Assembly (NCBI GenBank): GCA_964016985.1
Contig: OZ024827.1
Coordinates: forward strand, 17,055,374 to 17,119,373
Reading direction: 5' to 3'
Origin: Anodontia alba
Lineage: Eukaryota > Mollusca > Bivalvia > Lucinida > Lucinidae
Length of the DNA: 64,000 nt
Below, in pieces: positions 10,021-20,325 of the stretch (the first letter of the stretch is position 1; every line of letters begins with the position of its first letter). Below the pieces are notes generated by a model that did no database searches, was not told where the DNA came from, and saw only the letters and a list, made by a program, of their open reading frames with translations. The translations under genes were made by a program, and so were the position numbers.

Positions 10021-10839
10021 ACACATATTCCATTGCGTAATATCCTAATGACCCTATTGGTGAAATATGCAGATAACAGGTAATACATCTTAGGTGACAT
10101 ATAGCTCTCAAACAGGCAGGGGCCATATATGGGAAATAAGTTTTGAGCAGAAGAAAAATGGCTAGAAGTACAAATTTCATTCATTCATTTATCCATTTGA
10201 TTAAAAAGTACGAGAAAAGTCCAGGGAGTGCCACAATCACAAACCGCAGCCTTTCCCAGACACCAGGAGGAAGAGGAAACCGACAAATCCAAACAAGCAC
10301 AAATCGAATAAACGTACGAAAAACACTAAGATAAGCTCTCTCTTCCCCAAGCGAGGTAATCGCAATACTAAAAGGACTGAAATACACAAGAACAAAATGA
10401 CACAAGGTAAGACATAAAACAAATCGCCTCGTAGAATAAACCACAAAGCAATGTTCAAAGAGTAAGACCAACACCGGGACCACCGCCTTAGAACGCTCAG
10501 TAGAGTAAACCACGGGGGTGGGGGTGGAGGCATGGTGGAGTTGGGGGAGAGGGGGTGGGGGGGGGGGGAGGGCGGGGGGAGCTTAAAGCACTTTTACAGC
10601 TAGCCAACCACCCTGGGTCTTAATACAGAAATACATAAAAATTCAGTTCGCATAAAGGCTCCCAACTCAGTCAATGCATCAAAGCGAAAACATAAAAATC
10701 AAATTAATCACTATAATAAACAAAGACGAGTACTCATGGCTAATTCTACTGTATGCCAGAGTAAATGAAAACCAGTAGCTGAACCAAGGCGGGCCAAGCA
10801 AAAGACATATCGTCAAGCCCCAACCCACTGGTTAAAGTT

Positions 10840-12873
10840 TTACGAAGAGGCCGTCATTGAGTCTGAGGCCCGAACCGCCGTCGTGCAATTAAAGAGTGAA
10901 GCATAGCCATCAACAATGATTGGGTTGACAACAACTAGGCATGTAGTCTGCCGCATAATATCCAGGCTATAGCCAATTCTTTTATAACGGTTAATAAGTT
11001 TTCTAAATGGCTCCGAAAAATAGATTTTCCTACAATTTTTCTAAATCTGTACACTAGGTCACCGTAAAAGTCTGGTTCCGATATACCTTGTTGCAGACTG
11101 ACGCTTTATTTTTCTAGCCAAAAAAAAAAAAAAAAGGTAAGAGAAAAGTCCAGGGAGTGCCACAATCACAAACCGCAGCCCTTTCCAGACCCAAGAGGAA
11201 GAGGAAACCGACAAATCCAAACAAGCACAAATCGATCAAACGTATGAAAAGCACTAAGATTAGCTCTCTCTTCCCCAAGCGAGGTAATCGCAATGCTAAA
11301 AGGATTGAAAACACACAAGAACAAAATGGCACAAGGTAAGACATACAACAAATCGCCTCGTAGAATAAACCACAAAGCACCAAAGATTAAGACTAACACC
11401 GGGACCACCGCCTTAGAACGGTAGCAAGGCACTGTGTCTGCGATAAAATTTCGAAAACGCCTTATGAAGTTTAAAATAACGAGAGCCCTGCCTAAGAAGT
11501 TTGGCAGTAACGGCTTTACTACGGTAGTTAAAATCACTAAGATTTGAAGAAGCTCTGGCGAATCTAATAAATTGAGATATGTATACCCCATATAAGGTAC
11601 GCCGGGGGACATCGCCATCCAGAAAAGGGAGATTGAATATATATAAATCAAAATCGTCCCGTTTATCATAAATTTTGGTGGAAACTGTACCATTAGATAT
11701 ACATAGATTTAAATCCAAAATAGGTGCCTCGGTATCGGAAGAATTTGCTCTATTTAATTGGAGCTCTGTAGGGTATATGCGGTCCACAATTTGGTCAAAG
11801 TAAATATTGTCAATATTTAATAAATCATCAAGGTATCTTGAAGTTGAATTTAAAGCCTTGATAATGTCAGCCTGATTTTCACGTGAGAGAGACTTCATGA
11901 AATCTCTCTCATAACAACAGAGAAACAAATCTGCAACAAGAGGAGCATAATTAGTTCCCATCGGAATACAAACAGTTTGCTTATAAAGTTTAGTTCCAAA
12001 TCTAATAAAAATATTATCCAAAAGATAAACAAGGGCATCACAGACTTTTTGACACGACCATAAATTGTGATTATTGTATACATTAGATGTGAAAAGAGCA
12101 CATTCTTCGTTGCAAGCCAAATATTGGGTATTCTCCCGAATAAACGTTCGTTAATTAAATCAATAAGTTTATATTTTCTAAGATGATGAGGTAACGTAGT
12201 ATACAGTGTAGAAAAATCATATGTAGACAATTTAGAAACCTGACAGTTTATAGATTTAAATTTATTGAGACCATCATTGGAATTTTTAATTGACCAAAAA
12301 TAGTACATTCTGTCCCTTTCGTAAACAGTATCATAGTATCTAATCCAGTGTTTTTTAACAGCAGTAAGGCATTAAGTTAGCAGTTTGGACAAAACAGTTG
12401 TCGTACATGAATTAGAATTAGCAATGAAACGTGTTTTGTAAGGTCGTTTATGAAGTTTCGGTAACCAATATAACGTAGGAAGTCTGCCTTGCTTTTCTTT
12501 ATTACTCACTGCAAATTTAGCAGTAATATCGACAGAATGGGTATTAACAATATCTCTCTCGTCAGTAGAAATCCGTTCATATGTTTTGGTACTACCAAGT
12601 TCTTGTATTAGAGTATTGATATAATAAAGTCGTCACACAACAACAACATTATTAGAAGCTTTATCAGCTGGGGCCTTGGATACCTTGTTTCAAATATCGA
12701 AAAGATAATTTAGGCTTAGGATGGAGAAGAGCAAGGTTATTAGAATAAAATAACACACGTTCATCAATGATCTTAAAAAGCATTATTTTCCAATTATTTA
12801 AAGCATTAGACTCAACATGCTTTCGTTTAGTTAAATCTAGCAGTAGAACGGGGAATCTGTAAAGAAGAAGCAA
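10840..12873 (-). pseudogene. PLE reverse transcriptase, decayed
   Basis: Reading 5' to 3' on the minus strand: an N-terminal KRKHVESNALNNWK block, PADKASNNVVVV, TLYWLPKLHKRPYKTRFIAN, motif A as TYDFSTLYTTLPHHL, the IPMGTNYAPLVADLFL block, and the YLDD catalytic motif in SRYLDDLLNID. The distal segment QQGISEPDFYGDLVYRFRKI lies beyond the nested insertion, and the C-terminus ends in RASDSMTASS at about 10843. Several stops and frameshifts are present (for example near 11025 and 12130). I see no GIY-YIG endonuclease between the RT and the stop, so the lineage looks endonuclease-less, or the domain lies elsewhere. In the cell such an enzyme copies its RNA into chromosomal DNA. This copy is dead. 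Confidence 0.87.
11119..11412 (-). mobile_element. PLE 3' UTR fragment nested in the PLE
   Basis: The GTAAGAGAAAAGTCCAGGG end is preceded by a run of 15 A, and the other end stops at ACCGCCTTAGAACG. It splits the RT frame between KFYRRHSALL and SLQQGISEP. It has the same relative orientation as the host PLE, so it is either a self-insertion or a template switch during reverse transcription. Confidence 0.85.
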
Positions 12874-13760
12874 AATGTAGCCTAATAGGAGAAATAGTAA
12901 TTTTGAATCTATTAGTGATACTCATATAGTTGTACAGGCAATAATACCATAAAGCAGTATTCGTACCATCTGTTATAGGCAGTAAGTAGCGATGCAAACA
13001 GGCGACAGGACCAATGCATACAGAGTATAACAACAGCCGACAATACATAACTAAGTCTAATACAAGTATAAAGAAACGTAAAGTAAGAAAAAGTTATAAA
13101 CGGGATACGAACATCGGTAAATATCTAACCTTCAATGAGGTATAAATTAGAATCATGAGGAAGAGAAATACGAAATGTGATTGTAAAGTGCAAACTCTGG
13201 CACTTGAAATAATAACACCCTTACAACCATTTTGATAAAGTATAGCATTCGAGGATTAAAAAATTTCATAAACACGTGTAACCTGCTTGATTTAAAATCA
13301 CTTAGATGTGTGTTATTTATTTATTATTATTTAAATCAGGAATTAAACATTTAATCCACTATTACACACACTCCATTATAACTGTGCAAGAACGTTTGCT
13401 GGCGCTTCATCTTTATAGATTAATTAATATAATGAGAGTAAAAAAGACAGTTATAGTAGACAGTGATGGATAGATAAAGAAATTTCACAGTATTGTTATA
13501 CTTGACTATTATTTTGTTCTTAATTTAAAACATGTGATAAAAGATTGGGTAAATAAAACAATGTCTGGCATTTCTTCGTCGCTCATTTTTTTTATTGGAA
13601 CATAGATTTAGAAAAAATCATTTTATAGCTTCAATCTAAGCTCAATGTGTTTTGTTTTATATAACAACTCTGATAACAATTTTGATCTTTAGAAGTGTTC
13701 CCCTTTTACCTAATACATAAGTAAGAGTAAATAAAGAAATAGATAAGAAACTGTGTCTTT
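12785..13760 (-). repeat. PLE 5' tandem repeat, inner copy
   Basis: A 976-bp unit, contiguous with the RT frame. It contains an open frame with YCRLLLYSVCIGPVACLHRY (13048-12827) leading into the RT N-terminus. Its close copy follows immediately at 13761. Confidence 0.9.
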
Positions 13761-14736
13761 ATTTTCCGATTATTTAAAGCATTAGACTCAACATGCTTTC
13801 GTTTAGTTAAATCTAGCAGTAGAACGGGGAATCTGTAAAAAAGAAGCAGAATGTAGCCTAATAGGAGAAATAGTAATTTTGAATCTATTAGTGATACTCA
13901 TATAGTTGTATAGGAAATAATACCATAAAACAGTATTTGTACCATTTGTTATAGGCAGTAAGTAGCGATGCAAACAGGCGACAGGACCGATGCATACAGA
14001 GTATAACATTAGCCGACAATACATAACTAAGTCTAATACAAGTCCAAAGAAACGTAAAGTAAGAAAAAGTTATAAACGGGATACGAACATCGGTAAATAT
14101 CTAACCTTCAATGAGGTATAAATTAGAATCATGAGGAAGAGGAATACGAAAGGTGATTGTAAAGTGCAAACTCTGGCACTTGAAATAATAACACCCTTAA
14201 AACCATTTTGATAAAGTATAGCATTTGAAGATTAAAAAGTTTCATAAACATGTGTAACTTAATTTATTTAAAATCACTTAGATGTGTGTTATTTATTTAT
14301 TATTATTTAAATCAGGAATTAAACATTTAATCCACTATTACACACACTCCATTATAACTGTGCAAGAACGTTTGCTGGCGCTTCAACTTTATAGATTAAT
14401 TAATATAATGAGAATAAAAAAGACAGTTACAGTAGACAGTGATGGATAAATAAAGAAATTTCACAGTATTGTTATACTTGACTATTATTTTGTTCTTAAT
14501 TTAAAACATGTGATAAAAGATTGGGTAAATAAAACAATGTCTGGCATTTCTTCGTTGCTCAATTTTTTTATTGGAACATAGATTTAGAAAAAAAACATTT
14601 TATAGCTTCAATCTAAGCTCAATATGTTTTATTTTATATAACAACTCTGATAACAATTTTGATCTTTTGAAGTGTTCCTCTTTTACCTAATACATAAGTA
14701 AGAGTAAATAAAGAAATAGATAAAAAAAAAACAACG
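13761..14736 (-). repeat. PLE 5' tandem repeat, outer copy (pLTR-like)
   Basis: Matches 12785-13760 with a constant offset of 976 bp and only scattered substitutions. The copy stops inside the beginning of the RT frame, as expected for a pLTR: a partial upstream copy truncated within the ORF. Confidence 0.9.
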
Positions 14737-14982
14737 TGTCTTTATTTTGTTTCTTTTTTGACAACTCTTTTGAAAACTAAGAATTCATTTATTCACTTTA
14801 TAATTCAATAAGAATACAAAAAAAGTAAAAAAAAATATTGCATAATTGAACTTAGAATTTATTCAATAAAATGTATAATTTAATCAAAATATTCAGATAG
14901 TTAGGTAAATCAATGGACACTTTGTTAGATTATATTTATTTCCCCCTTTCTGGCCCCACCTAAACAGACTTTAGACAATGAT

Positions 14983-15097
14983 CATCACCTCATAATCACT
15001 TAGATCAGCCCAGCCTTTGATTTGAGCAACCACTATCAGGGCTGTATATTGCGTGCAATCATGATGGACCACCCCAGCCATGAGGCAGAGAATACGA
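14983..15097 (+). promoter_or_regulatory. Conserved block upstream of BigDef-1, candidate promoter
   Basis: About 110 bp conserved with 60640-60752 upstream of BigDef-2. Shared parts are ATCACCTCATAATCACTTAG, ACCACTATCAGGGCT, TATATTGCGTGCAATCAT and GGACCACCCCAGCCA. The TATATT lies in a suitable place for a TATA box or first exon. The promoter role is inference from conservation and position only. Confidence 0.4.
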
Positions 15098-15099
15098 AA

Positions 15100-15273
15100 T
15101 ACCCTCCTTTCAGATACAATTTGATTTTGTTTTAATTTGCACCAAAATGAATAGTTATTAAGGATACTCCTTTCAGATACAATTTGATTTTGTTTTAATT
15201 TGCACCAAAATGAATGGTTATTAAGGATACTCCTTTCAGATACAATTTGATTTTGTTTTAATTTGCATCAAAA
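15100..15273. repeat. 63-bp tandem repeats upstream of BigDef-1
   Basis: Three units with TTTCAGATACAATTTGATTT at 15108, 15171 and 15234, i.e. 63 bp apart. BigDef-2 has two corresponding units. The MITE at 15276 interrupts the array. Confidence 0.85.
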
Positions 15274-15275
15274 TA

Positions 15276-15609
15276 CAGTCGACTCTCGTTATCTCGAACT
15301 CCAAGGGACTCTATGAAACACTTCGAGATATCCGTACTTTGACATATCAGATTTGTGGAACTGAGGAAAATAATTAATCGAACAAACACCGTAAACAGAA
15401 TGAATATGTAATTTGACTCCTAAGTTAAGAGATATATTGAAAATATTGTGGAAAAGAGGAGAAATTGCTCCTAAGGAGCAATTTCTCCTCTTTTTCACAA
15501 TATTTTGTTGCCTTTTGGTAGCTCTCTTTGTTAAAACAGGGGCCAGATTTTCACTTCGAGATAAGTGGTTATTCGAGATAAGCGAGTTCGAGATAACGAG
15601 AGTCGACTG
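15276..15609. mobile_element. pogo/Tigger-like MITE in the BigDef-1 5' region
   Basis: 334 bp with ends CAGTCGACTCTCGTTATCTC and the perfect complement, TA at 15274-15275 and 15610-15611, and a central palindrome GAGAAATTGCTCC / GGAGCAATTTCTC. The paralogue at about 60810 reads straight through (CATCAAAATGAATGGTTTGT), giving an empty site. Confidence 0.9.
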
Positions 15610-15758
15610 TAAATGGTTTGTGAAGACACTCATTTCAGATAAAATCTTCATCAATATTGCCTTTCCTTTTAACAATTACATTACAGGTCACCGTCAAATA
15701 CAAATAAACACTTATTTAGAGTGTATTTTATTCATATTTTTCAGCATACTCTATTACC

Positions 15759-15987
15759 ATGGACAGAAAACCTATTTTTGCTTTATTCTTTATCCTGTTG
15801 CTGATTTCTCCATATCCGATCCTGGCAGCCTCTGTGGAGAAGGAAACCGCTAGAAAAAGAGACAAACGTGTTCCTATTGCGCTGCCGTTGGTATACGTGG
15901 GAGCTTCTGTTAGTCCTTGGGTTTGGGCTGCCCTTGTGGCAGCATTTGGCGCAGCAGCACTGGCTGTAGCACGTGTAACAAGGGTGT
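15759..15987 (+). CDS. Big defensin (BigDef-1), coding exon 1
   Basis: Encodes residues 1-76 plus one base of codon 77. Residues 1-24 are a signal peptide with core FALFFILLLISPYPILA. Residues 25-37 are an acidic/basic propeptide ending RKRDKR, a furin-type site. From residue 38 runs the hydrophobic N-terminal domain (PIALPLVYVGASVSPWVWAA and following, ending ARVTR), which in big defensins aids membrane binding and self-assembly. The start sits in ACCATGG, 14 bases after a splice acceptor (TATTTTTCAG at 15744), so an untranslated first exon is likely. The donor GTATCC at 15988 gives phase 1, the only one of three nearby GTs that keeps frame with exon 2 at 28409. Spliced, the two exons give 117 residues, about 80 of them mature, the usual length. 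Established for the family: secreted antimicrobial effector of blood cells and epithelia. Confidence 0.9.
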
Positions 15988-16059
15988 GTATCCTTTTCAA
16001 GCGCCATTACATATACATTAACCTTCATCACCCTGCTGGGAACAAAATTCAGCCGGCGA

Positions 16060-16238
16060 CACACTGATTATATTTTTCTTATTATTCCCAGAAAATAGAC
16101 TTTGACATTTCGTGCAAATTGTCTTCGTAGGAGACGATTTGCATGAAGTGTCGGTCTACTTTCCAGTAAAAATAAGAAACAAAATATTTCGAAATGTAGT
16201 CTGCTGAAATTTTTACCCATGCATTCTACGCGTTAACT
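16060..16238. mobile_element. Palindromic MITE family C, copy in BigDef-1 intron
   Basis: The arms carry GACATTTCGTGCAAATTGTC and GACGATTTGCATGAAGTGTC. The right end is AGTCTGCTGAAATTTTTACC. The corresponding element follows exon 1 of BigDef-2 (61317-61480), so it was in place before the gene duplicated. Confidence 0.8.
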
Positions 16239-16265
16239 CTCTCTCTCTCTCTCTCTCTCTCTTTT
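16236..16265. repeat. (CT)n microsatellite
   Basis: A run of CT dinucleotides. The BigDef-2 paralogue has only a short interrupted version at about 61497, so it expanded in one copy. Confidence 0.9.
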
Positions 16266-16586
16266 GATCGCAACAGACTCCCCCTCCCCCACCACCACCC
16301 CAACCCACTGCCCTAGTCACCCTGGGGAATTTCGGTGGGCATAATTTTGTAAAACGCATTTAAAATCCTGTAGAATCAAACATATTAATAATTTTGCCGT
16401 TAAGGCGTTTACCTCGTGGCGGCCTGCTGAGCTTCATGTAGTTTTATTAGGGTTTTCTACTGCAAATTCTAAACTATCCGTCATCTTTGTTTCTTCATGA
16501 TGTTTGAAAGTGTTTTGATTGTTTTTCTATGTTGAGCAACTGACGAGCAAGAATCGAACTATTATGTGTAGCAGGAACGGTATCAC

Positions 16587-16836
16587 CATCACGAAAACAA
16601 GCCTATATAATTTTGACCCTGTTAAACCCCACTTTTATATAATAAAACGGGGCTGACAGGGGTATACATTATTTTTCTTATTTTGCTAAAAAACATAGAT
16701 ACTTGGTACTCGCTAGCGAGTACCCACAATCAATGTTTGAACAGAAATATGAAAAATATTAGAATTTTTTATCTGCTGAAAATTTTCATTTTTTGGTTGT
16801 AAATTTTCAGTATATTTGAATAGGCGTGTTTTCGCA
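16587..16836 (-). mobile_element. MITE family A, copy 2
   Basis: Begins CATCACGAAAACAAGCCTAT and ends TTGAATAGGCGTGTTTTCGC. The central hairpin is shortened to TACTCGCTAGCGAGTA. Confidence 0.88.
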
Positions 16837-16952
16837 AAGTAATCTACACGTTACTAGTCTAAGTGAGTCTATAGGATCATGATTATACCTAGTTAACAGA
16901 ACATAGCTGTTAGTGACTCGGCTTTTCCTAATTGCAGCATAGACCTTTGATA

Positions 16953-17200
16953 TTAAGCCGGTGCGCGACAAAATCTACAATAACACATTTGCGACCAGCA
17001 AAGACTCAAGTCAGTCTGCACATCCATCCAGTATGGTTAACTTGAGCTTTAGCCTTTCTCTCTTTGCATAATCTGACGGCTGCAGAAGGCTCATGCGACA
17101 AGCGAAGACTCTGATCAGACTATGCGGGTGCACAGGCTGATCCGATTCTTTGATGATCGCTAAGGTGTTATTGTAAGTTTTGTCTTATGTTGGCTCATAA
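16953..17200. mobile_element. MITE family E (GAGCC..GACAAAAC ends)
   Basis: The left end TTAAGCCGGTGCGCGACAAA and the complement of the right end, TTATGAGCCAACATAAGACA, are inverted repeats, followed by CAATAACAC in both. The interior has CTGATCAGAC..ATCCGATTCTT hairpin-like blocks shared with the copies at 17883, 27100 and 53387. Confidence 0.7.
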
Positions 17201-17461
17201 TCATATAGTATACGTACTATGGAACCATATGAACTACTAGTAATCTCCTTTAAATCATGATTTTTGTTGAGAACTACGTGTAGTTTATTCACAGTCTCAA
17301 TACTGGGCTGACTGATGGTTGTCTAGACCGGGCGTCATCTTGAAGACTCTTCCTACCACAATGGAACTTCCTTGCCCACCTTTACACATAGGCATCAAAT
17401 GGAGAAAGTTCACCATAAACTGCAGTCATTTAGGGATGTTTTACGGAGACCGACCTTCTAG

Positions 17462-17739
17462 CATCACGAAAACATGCCTATATAATTTTGACCCCCTTCA
17501 ACCCCACTTTCATATAGTAAAACTGGGGTTTACAGGGGTATACATTATTTTTCTTATTTCTGCTCAAAAACATAGATTGTGGGTACTCGTTAGAACCGCC
17601 TCGCCGAGGCGGTTCTAACGAGTACCCACAATCTATGTTTTGAGCAGAAATATGAAAATATCAGAATTTTTTATCGGAAAATTTCCTTTTTTTGGTTGTA
17701 AAGTTTTCAATATATTTGAATAGGCGTGTTTTCGTAATG
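17462..17739 (-). mobile_element. MITE family A, copy 3
   Basis: A complete reverse-oriented copy of 278 bp with a perfect central hairpin (CTCGTTAGAACCGCCTCG / CGAGGCGGTTCTAACGAG). Confidence 0.93.
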
Positions 17740-17882
17740 CGTCAAAAACTGGATCATTGCTCTCCAATCATTTTTGTCCGTATTTCTTTTCGTGGGGTGG
17801 GGAGGAAGACACAAAAATCGCTTAAAGTCTTTGTTAACAGTTATCTAAAATTCAGCAAAACCTCTAAAATAAATAAAGATAC

Positions 17883-18090
17883 TTTGAGCCAGTGCATGAC
17901 AAAACGTACAGAATGGCATTCGCCCAGTCTGATCAGAGTCTTCTCTGTCCTCATAAAGAAAGCTTGGGTCCTTAGCTACCAATTGAGCGCACAGCAAAGA
18001 CGCTGATCAGACTGAGCGGATGCCCAGGCTGACCTGAGTCTTCGCTGGGCGCACATGCTTTTTTGTTGGTTTTGTCATGCGCTGTCTCAT
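17883..18090. mobile_element. MITE family E
   Basis: Left end TTTGAGCCAGTGCATGACAA, complement of right end ATGAGACAGCGCATGACAAA. Interior CCCAGTCTGATCAGAGTCTT and the inverted TGATCAGACTGAGCGGATG. Confidence 0.72.
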
Positions 18091-18180
18091 ATATAAAATG
18101 TTAAATACAAATCCCTAGGCTACATACATGTATATCAGTAGCGAAACTTATTGATATAGCTTCGTATAAACATGTATAAT

Positions 18181-18460
18181 CATTACGAAAACATGCCTAT
18201 TCAATATATACTGAAAATTTTACTACCAAAAACTGAAAATTTTCAGATAAAAAAATCTGATATTTTTCATATTTCTGCTCTAAACATAGATTGTGGGTAC
18301 TCGTTAGAACCGCCTCGGCGAGGCGGTTCTAACGAGTACCCACAATCTATGTTTCTGAGCAGAAGTAAGATAATTAATGTATACCCCTGTAAACCCCAGT
18401 TTTTCTATATAAAAGTGGGGTTGAAGGGGGTCAACATTATATAGGTATGTTTTCGTGATG
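18181..18460 (+). mobile_element. MITE family A, copy 4
   Basis: A complete forward copy of 280 bp, ends CATTACGAAAACATGCCTAT and TATAGGTATGTTTTCGTGATG (last 20 considered), central hairpin perfect. Nearly identical to the copy at 24422-24701. Confidence 0.93.
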
Positions 18461-18625
18461 GTTTATGAAGTTTATTCTATAGATAAAGCTAGCTTGACTC
18501 GGTTATTAACCCATTTATGCCGAGTGGACTCTTCTCTAACTCTTCGGACTGGTCCAATTCCAATAGAAGGGGATCTAGATAGTTATTATTATTATGACGT
18601 TTTATAGAAAGTCCTGTATCTAATA

Positions 18626-18692
18626 CAAACATTGGAGATCCTGATCAGACGCCGCTTTCTGTGACGTCTGATCCGGGTCTGCACCGTTTGCC
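18626..18692. repeat. CAGTGTAGATC-type hairpin element
   Basis: ACAAACATTGGAGATCCTGA with GATCCGGGTCTGCACCGTTT. Inner arms CAGACGCCGC / GTGACGTCTG. Followed by the family trailer (TGTCCTTTTTATGGGATG). Confidence 0.7.
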
Positions 18693-18953
18693 AATGTCCT
18701 TTTTATGGGATGTTAGGCATAAATGGGTTAACACGCAGAAAGCGGACTGGTCGAGGCGCATCTAACTATTAATACGACTGGACTGGTCGAGGGGCATCTA
18801 ACAATTAATACGACTGACTGTCAGAAAAACTTATAAAAGCTGGATGCTCTGCTGGAGAGGCATCCGAATTAAACCTTTCAGCCTTGAGTGTCTGAAGTGG
18901 ACTCTTCCATTCTTGAATTTGAACTTGTCTACTAATACAAATAGCGGTTTCAG

Positions 18954-18984
<31 letters not shown>

Positions 18985-18991
18985 CAGAATG

Positions 18992-19055
18992 GCAAACAGT
19001 GTAGATCCTGATGAGATGGCTTCTTACGAGCCGTCTCATCTGGATCTACATTTTT
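18992..19055. repeat. CAGTGTAGATC-type hairpin, GATGAGAT variant
   Basis: Inner stem GATGAGATGGCT / AGCCGTCTCATC in place of GATCAGACGCC / GGCGTCTGATC. Both arms changed together. A poly-A run of about 28 bases precedes it (18957-18984). Confidence 0.75.
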
Positions 19056-19133
19056 AGCATATTGCATTGGTTTTGGTATGTGGGGGCTAAATGGGTTTAG
19101 CCTTCATTTCGGTAGACCAAAACATATACCTGT

Positions 19134-19443
19134 GCAAACAGTGTAGATCCAGATGAGGTGGCTCGTGACGAGCCGTCTTATCTGACCCCGAGATTATAAA
19201 ACTTTTTTCTTGCTCAGCTCAGCTGAGCTTGAAATTTTCTCTCCTAATAAATATGAAAAAGTCAACTATAGTTGGCATTTTCATATTTATTAGCAGAGAA
19301 AGTTTCATGCTCAGCTATTTTAGCAAGAAAGAATTTGGCATGATTGTTAGTAATTTGAGATTTATTAGCATGAAAAAGTTCATGCTCAGCTGAGTTGAGC
19401 ATGAAAAAAGTTTTATAACCTCGGGCCCAGATCTACGCTGTTT
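19134..19443. repeat. Hairpin element split by a nested palindromic MITE
   Basis: GCAAACAGTGTAGATCCAGA starts the outer hairpin and CCAGATCTACGCTGTTT closes it. Inserted within is 19187-19424, whose ends CCGAGATTATAAAACTTTTT and AAAAAGTTTTATAACCTCGG are inverted repeats and whose interior pairs ATGAAAAAGTC..ATTTTCATATTTAT and CTCAGCTGAG motifs. Confidence 0.75.
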
Positions 19444-20146
19444 AACATTCGACTGACATCCCTGTTTGCAATATTATATGTATCGAAAGTCAAAGACAGA
19501 AGAGTTCGTCTCAGTAACTCTTTGAAGAAAGGATTGAAGGAAGCACCTATTCACTCGAACAAATAGGTTAGACATGCCTCAGCAAGCAGTGTAGATCTTG
19601 AACTGTCAGTCATCCAACAGATTTTAGACACATCAACGGGTAAAGAAAAGGACACGTTCAAAACTCAGGACAAATATGGTAAGCAGTTAAGGTGTCTCAG
19701 TATTGAGTTTAAGCAGGGTGGCTGTCATGAATGAAGACTGGTCGGAGACGTTCTCATTCAGAAGTTCAGTGTGGTATGAGATGTCATAAATGAATTTCCT
19801 AAAGATTATTGTGCTAATGTTATATGCTGAATTTATCTGACAATAAAGGCCATATGGGGAGGTGGAAAATAAAATGATTCAAAACTCCCGAGTCTTGTGA
19901 CCTAATCAATTTACACTACGCTATACATATTGACAAGTCCTAACCAATCAAAATGGCAAATGCCATATGTCTTTGTAAATAGTACAAATAGCCTCGACGA
20001 GGCAAGACAAAAAAAAATGTGGAAATAATATAATAACGAGCTTAGGCTACCTGCGAAGCAGGTCGCCACTGCGCAGCAGGTGGCGGAGCTTAAGCTCGTA
20101 CTATAGGTATCGTGAGTCTCTCACATACTATGCAGAAGAATTCGCA

Positions 20147-20325
20147 TGCGGCGGCTGACTGGTTTCCCAAATCTACAGCGGAGTGTATCGGCTTAATGTT
20201 GAACCAAAAAACCAACGCTAATTTATGTCCGTTGCCAGTCTGAGTTCCGAAAAATATGATGATCAGATACGCTCCGCTGCAAACATGGAAAGCCAGTCAG
20301 CCGCCGCAAGCGATCTCATTGGCTG
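20147..20325. mobile_element. Long palindrome, MITE-like
   Basis: Arm GCATGCGGCGGCTGACTGGT..CAGCGGAGTGTATC pairs with GATACGCTCCGCTG..GCCAGTCAGCCGCCGCAAGC. The loop is about 60 bp. A smaller palindrome (AGCTTAGGC..GCTTAAGCTCGT) precedes it at 20038-20100. Positions 19445-20146 otherwise hold nothing I recognise. Confidence 0.65.

Larger units (their letters stand above)
10211..14744 (-). mobile_element. Penelope-like element (PLE) with tandem 5' repeat
   Basis: A minus-strand retroelement of about 4.5 kb. From its 5' end (right): two tandem copies of a 976-bp segment (14736-13761, then 13760-12785), a reverse-transcriptase reading frame (about 12873-10840), and a 3' UTR of about 630 bp ending AGTCCAGGG / GGACTTTTCTC near 10211. 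It is interrupted at 11119-11412 by a 3' UTR fragment of the same family. Tandem partial duplication at the 5' end is a known PLE habit (the pseudo-LTR, pLTR). The paralogous block near 60480 lacks the element, so it inserted into the left copy or was lost from the right. Confidence 0.88.

Noticed and set aside
12785..14736. Long terminal repeats of an LTR retrotransposon or a retrovirus-like element
   Set aside because: The repeats are in direct contact with each other, and the adjacent RT is of Penelope type (PMGTNYAPLVADLF, SRYLDD). No gag, integrase or primer-binding site is seen.
12785..14744. Hammerhead ribozyme core (CTGATGA..GAAAC) expected in PLE 5' repeats
   Set aside because: I could not find the conserved core by eye on either strand. 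A structure search would be needed to settle it.
15759..16067. Single-exon 102-codon secreted protein
   Set aside because: The part after VTR reads into a MITE, while the phase-matched cysteine exon at 28409 completes a known family.
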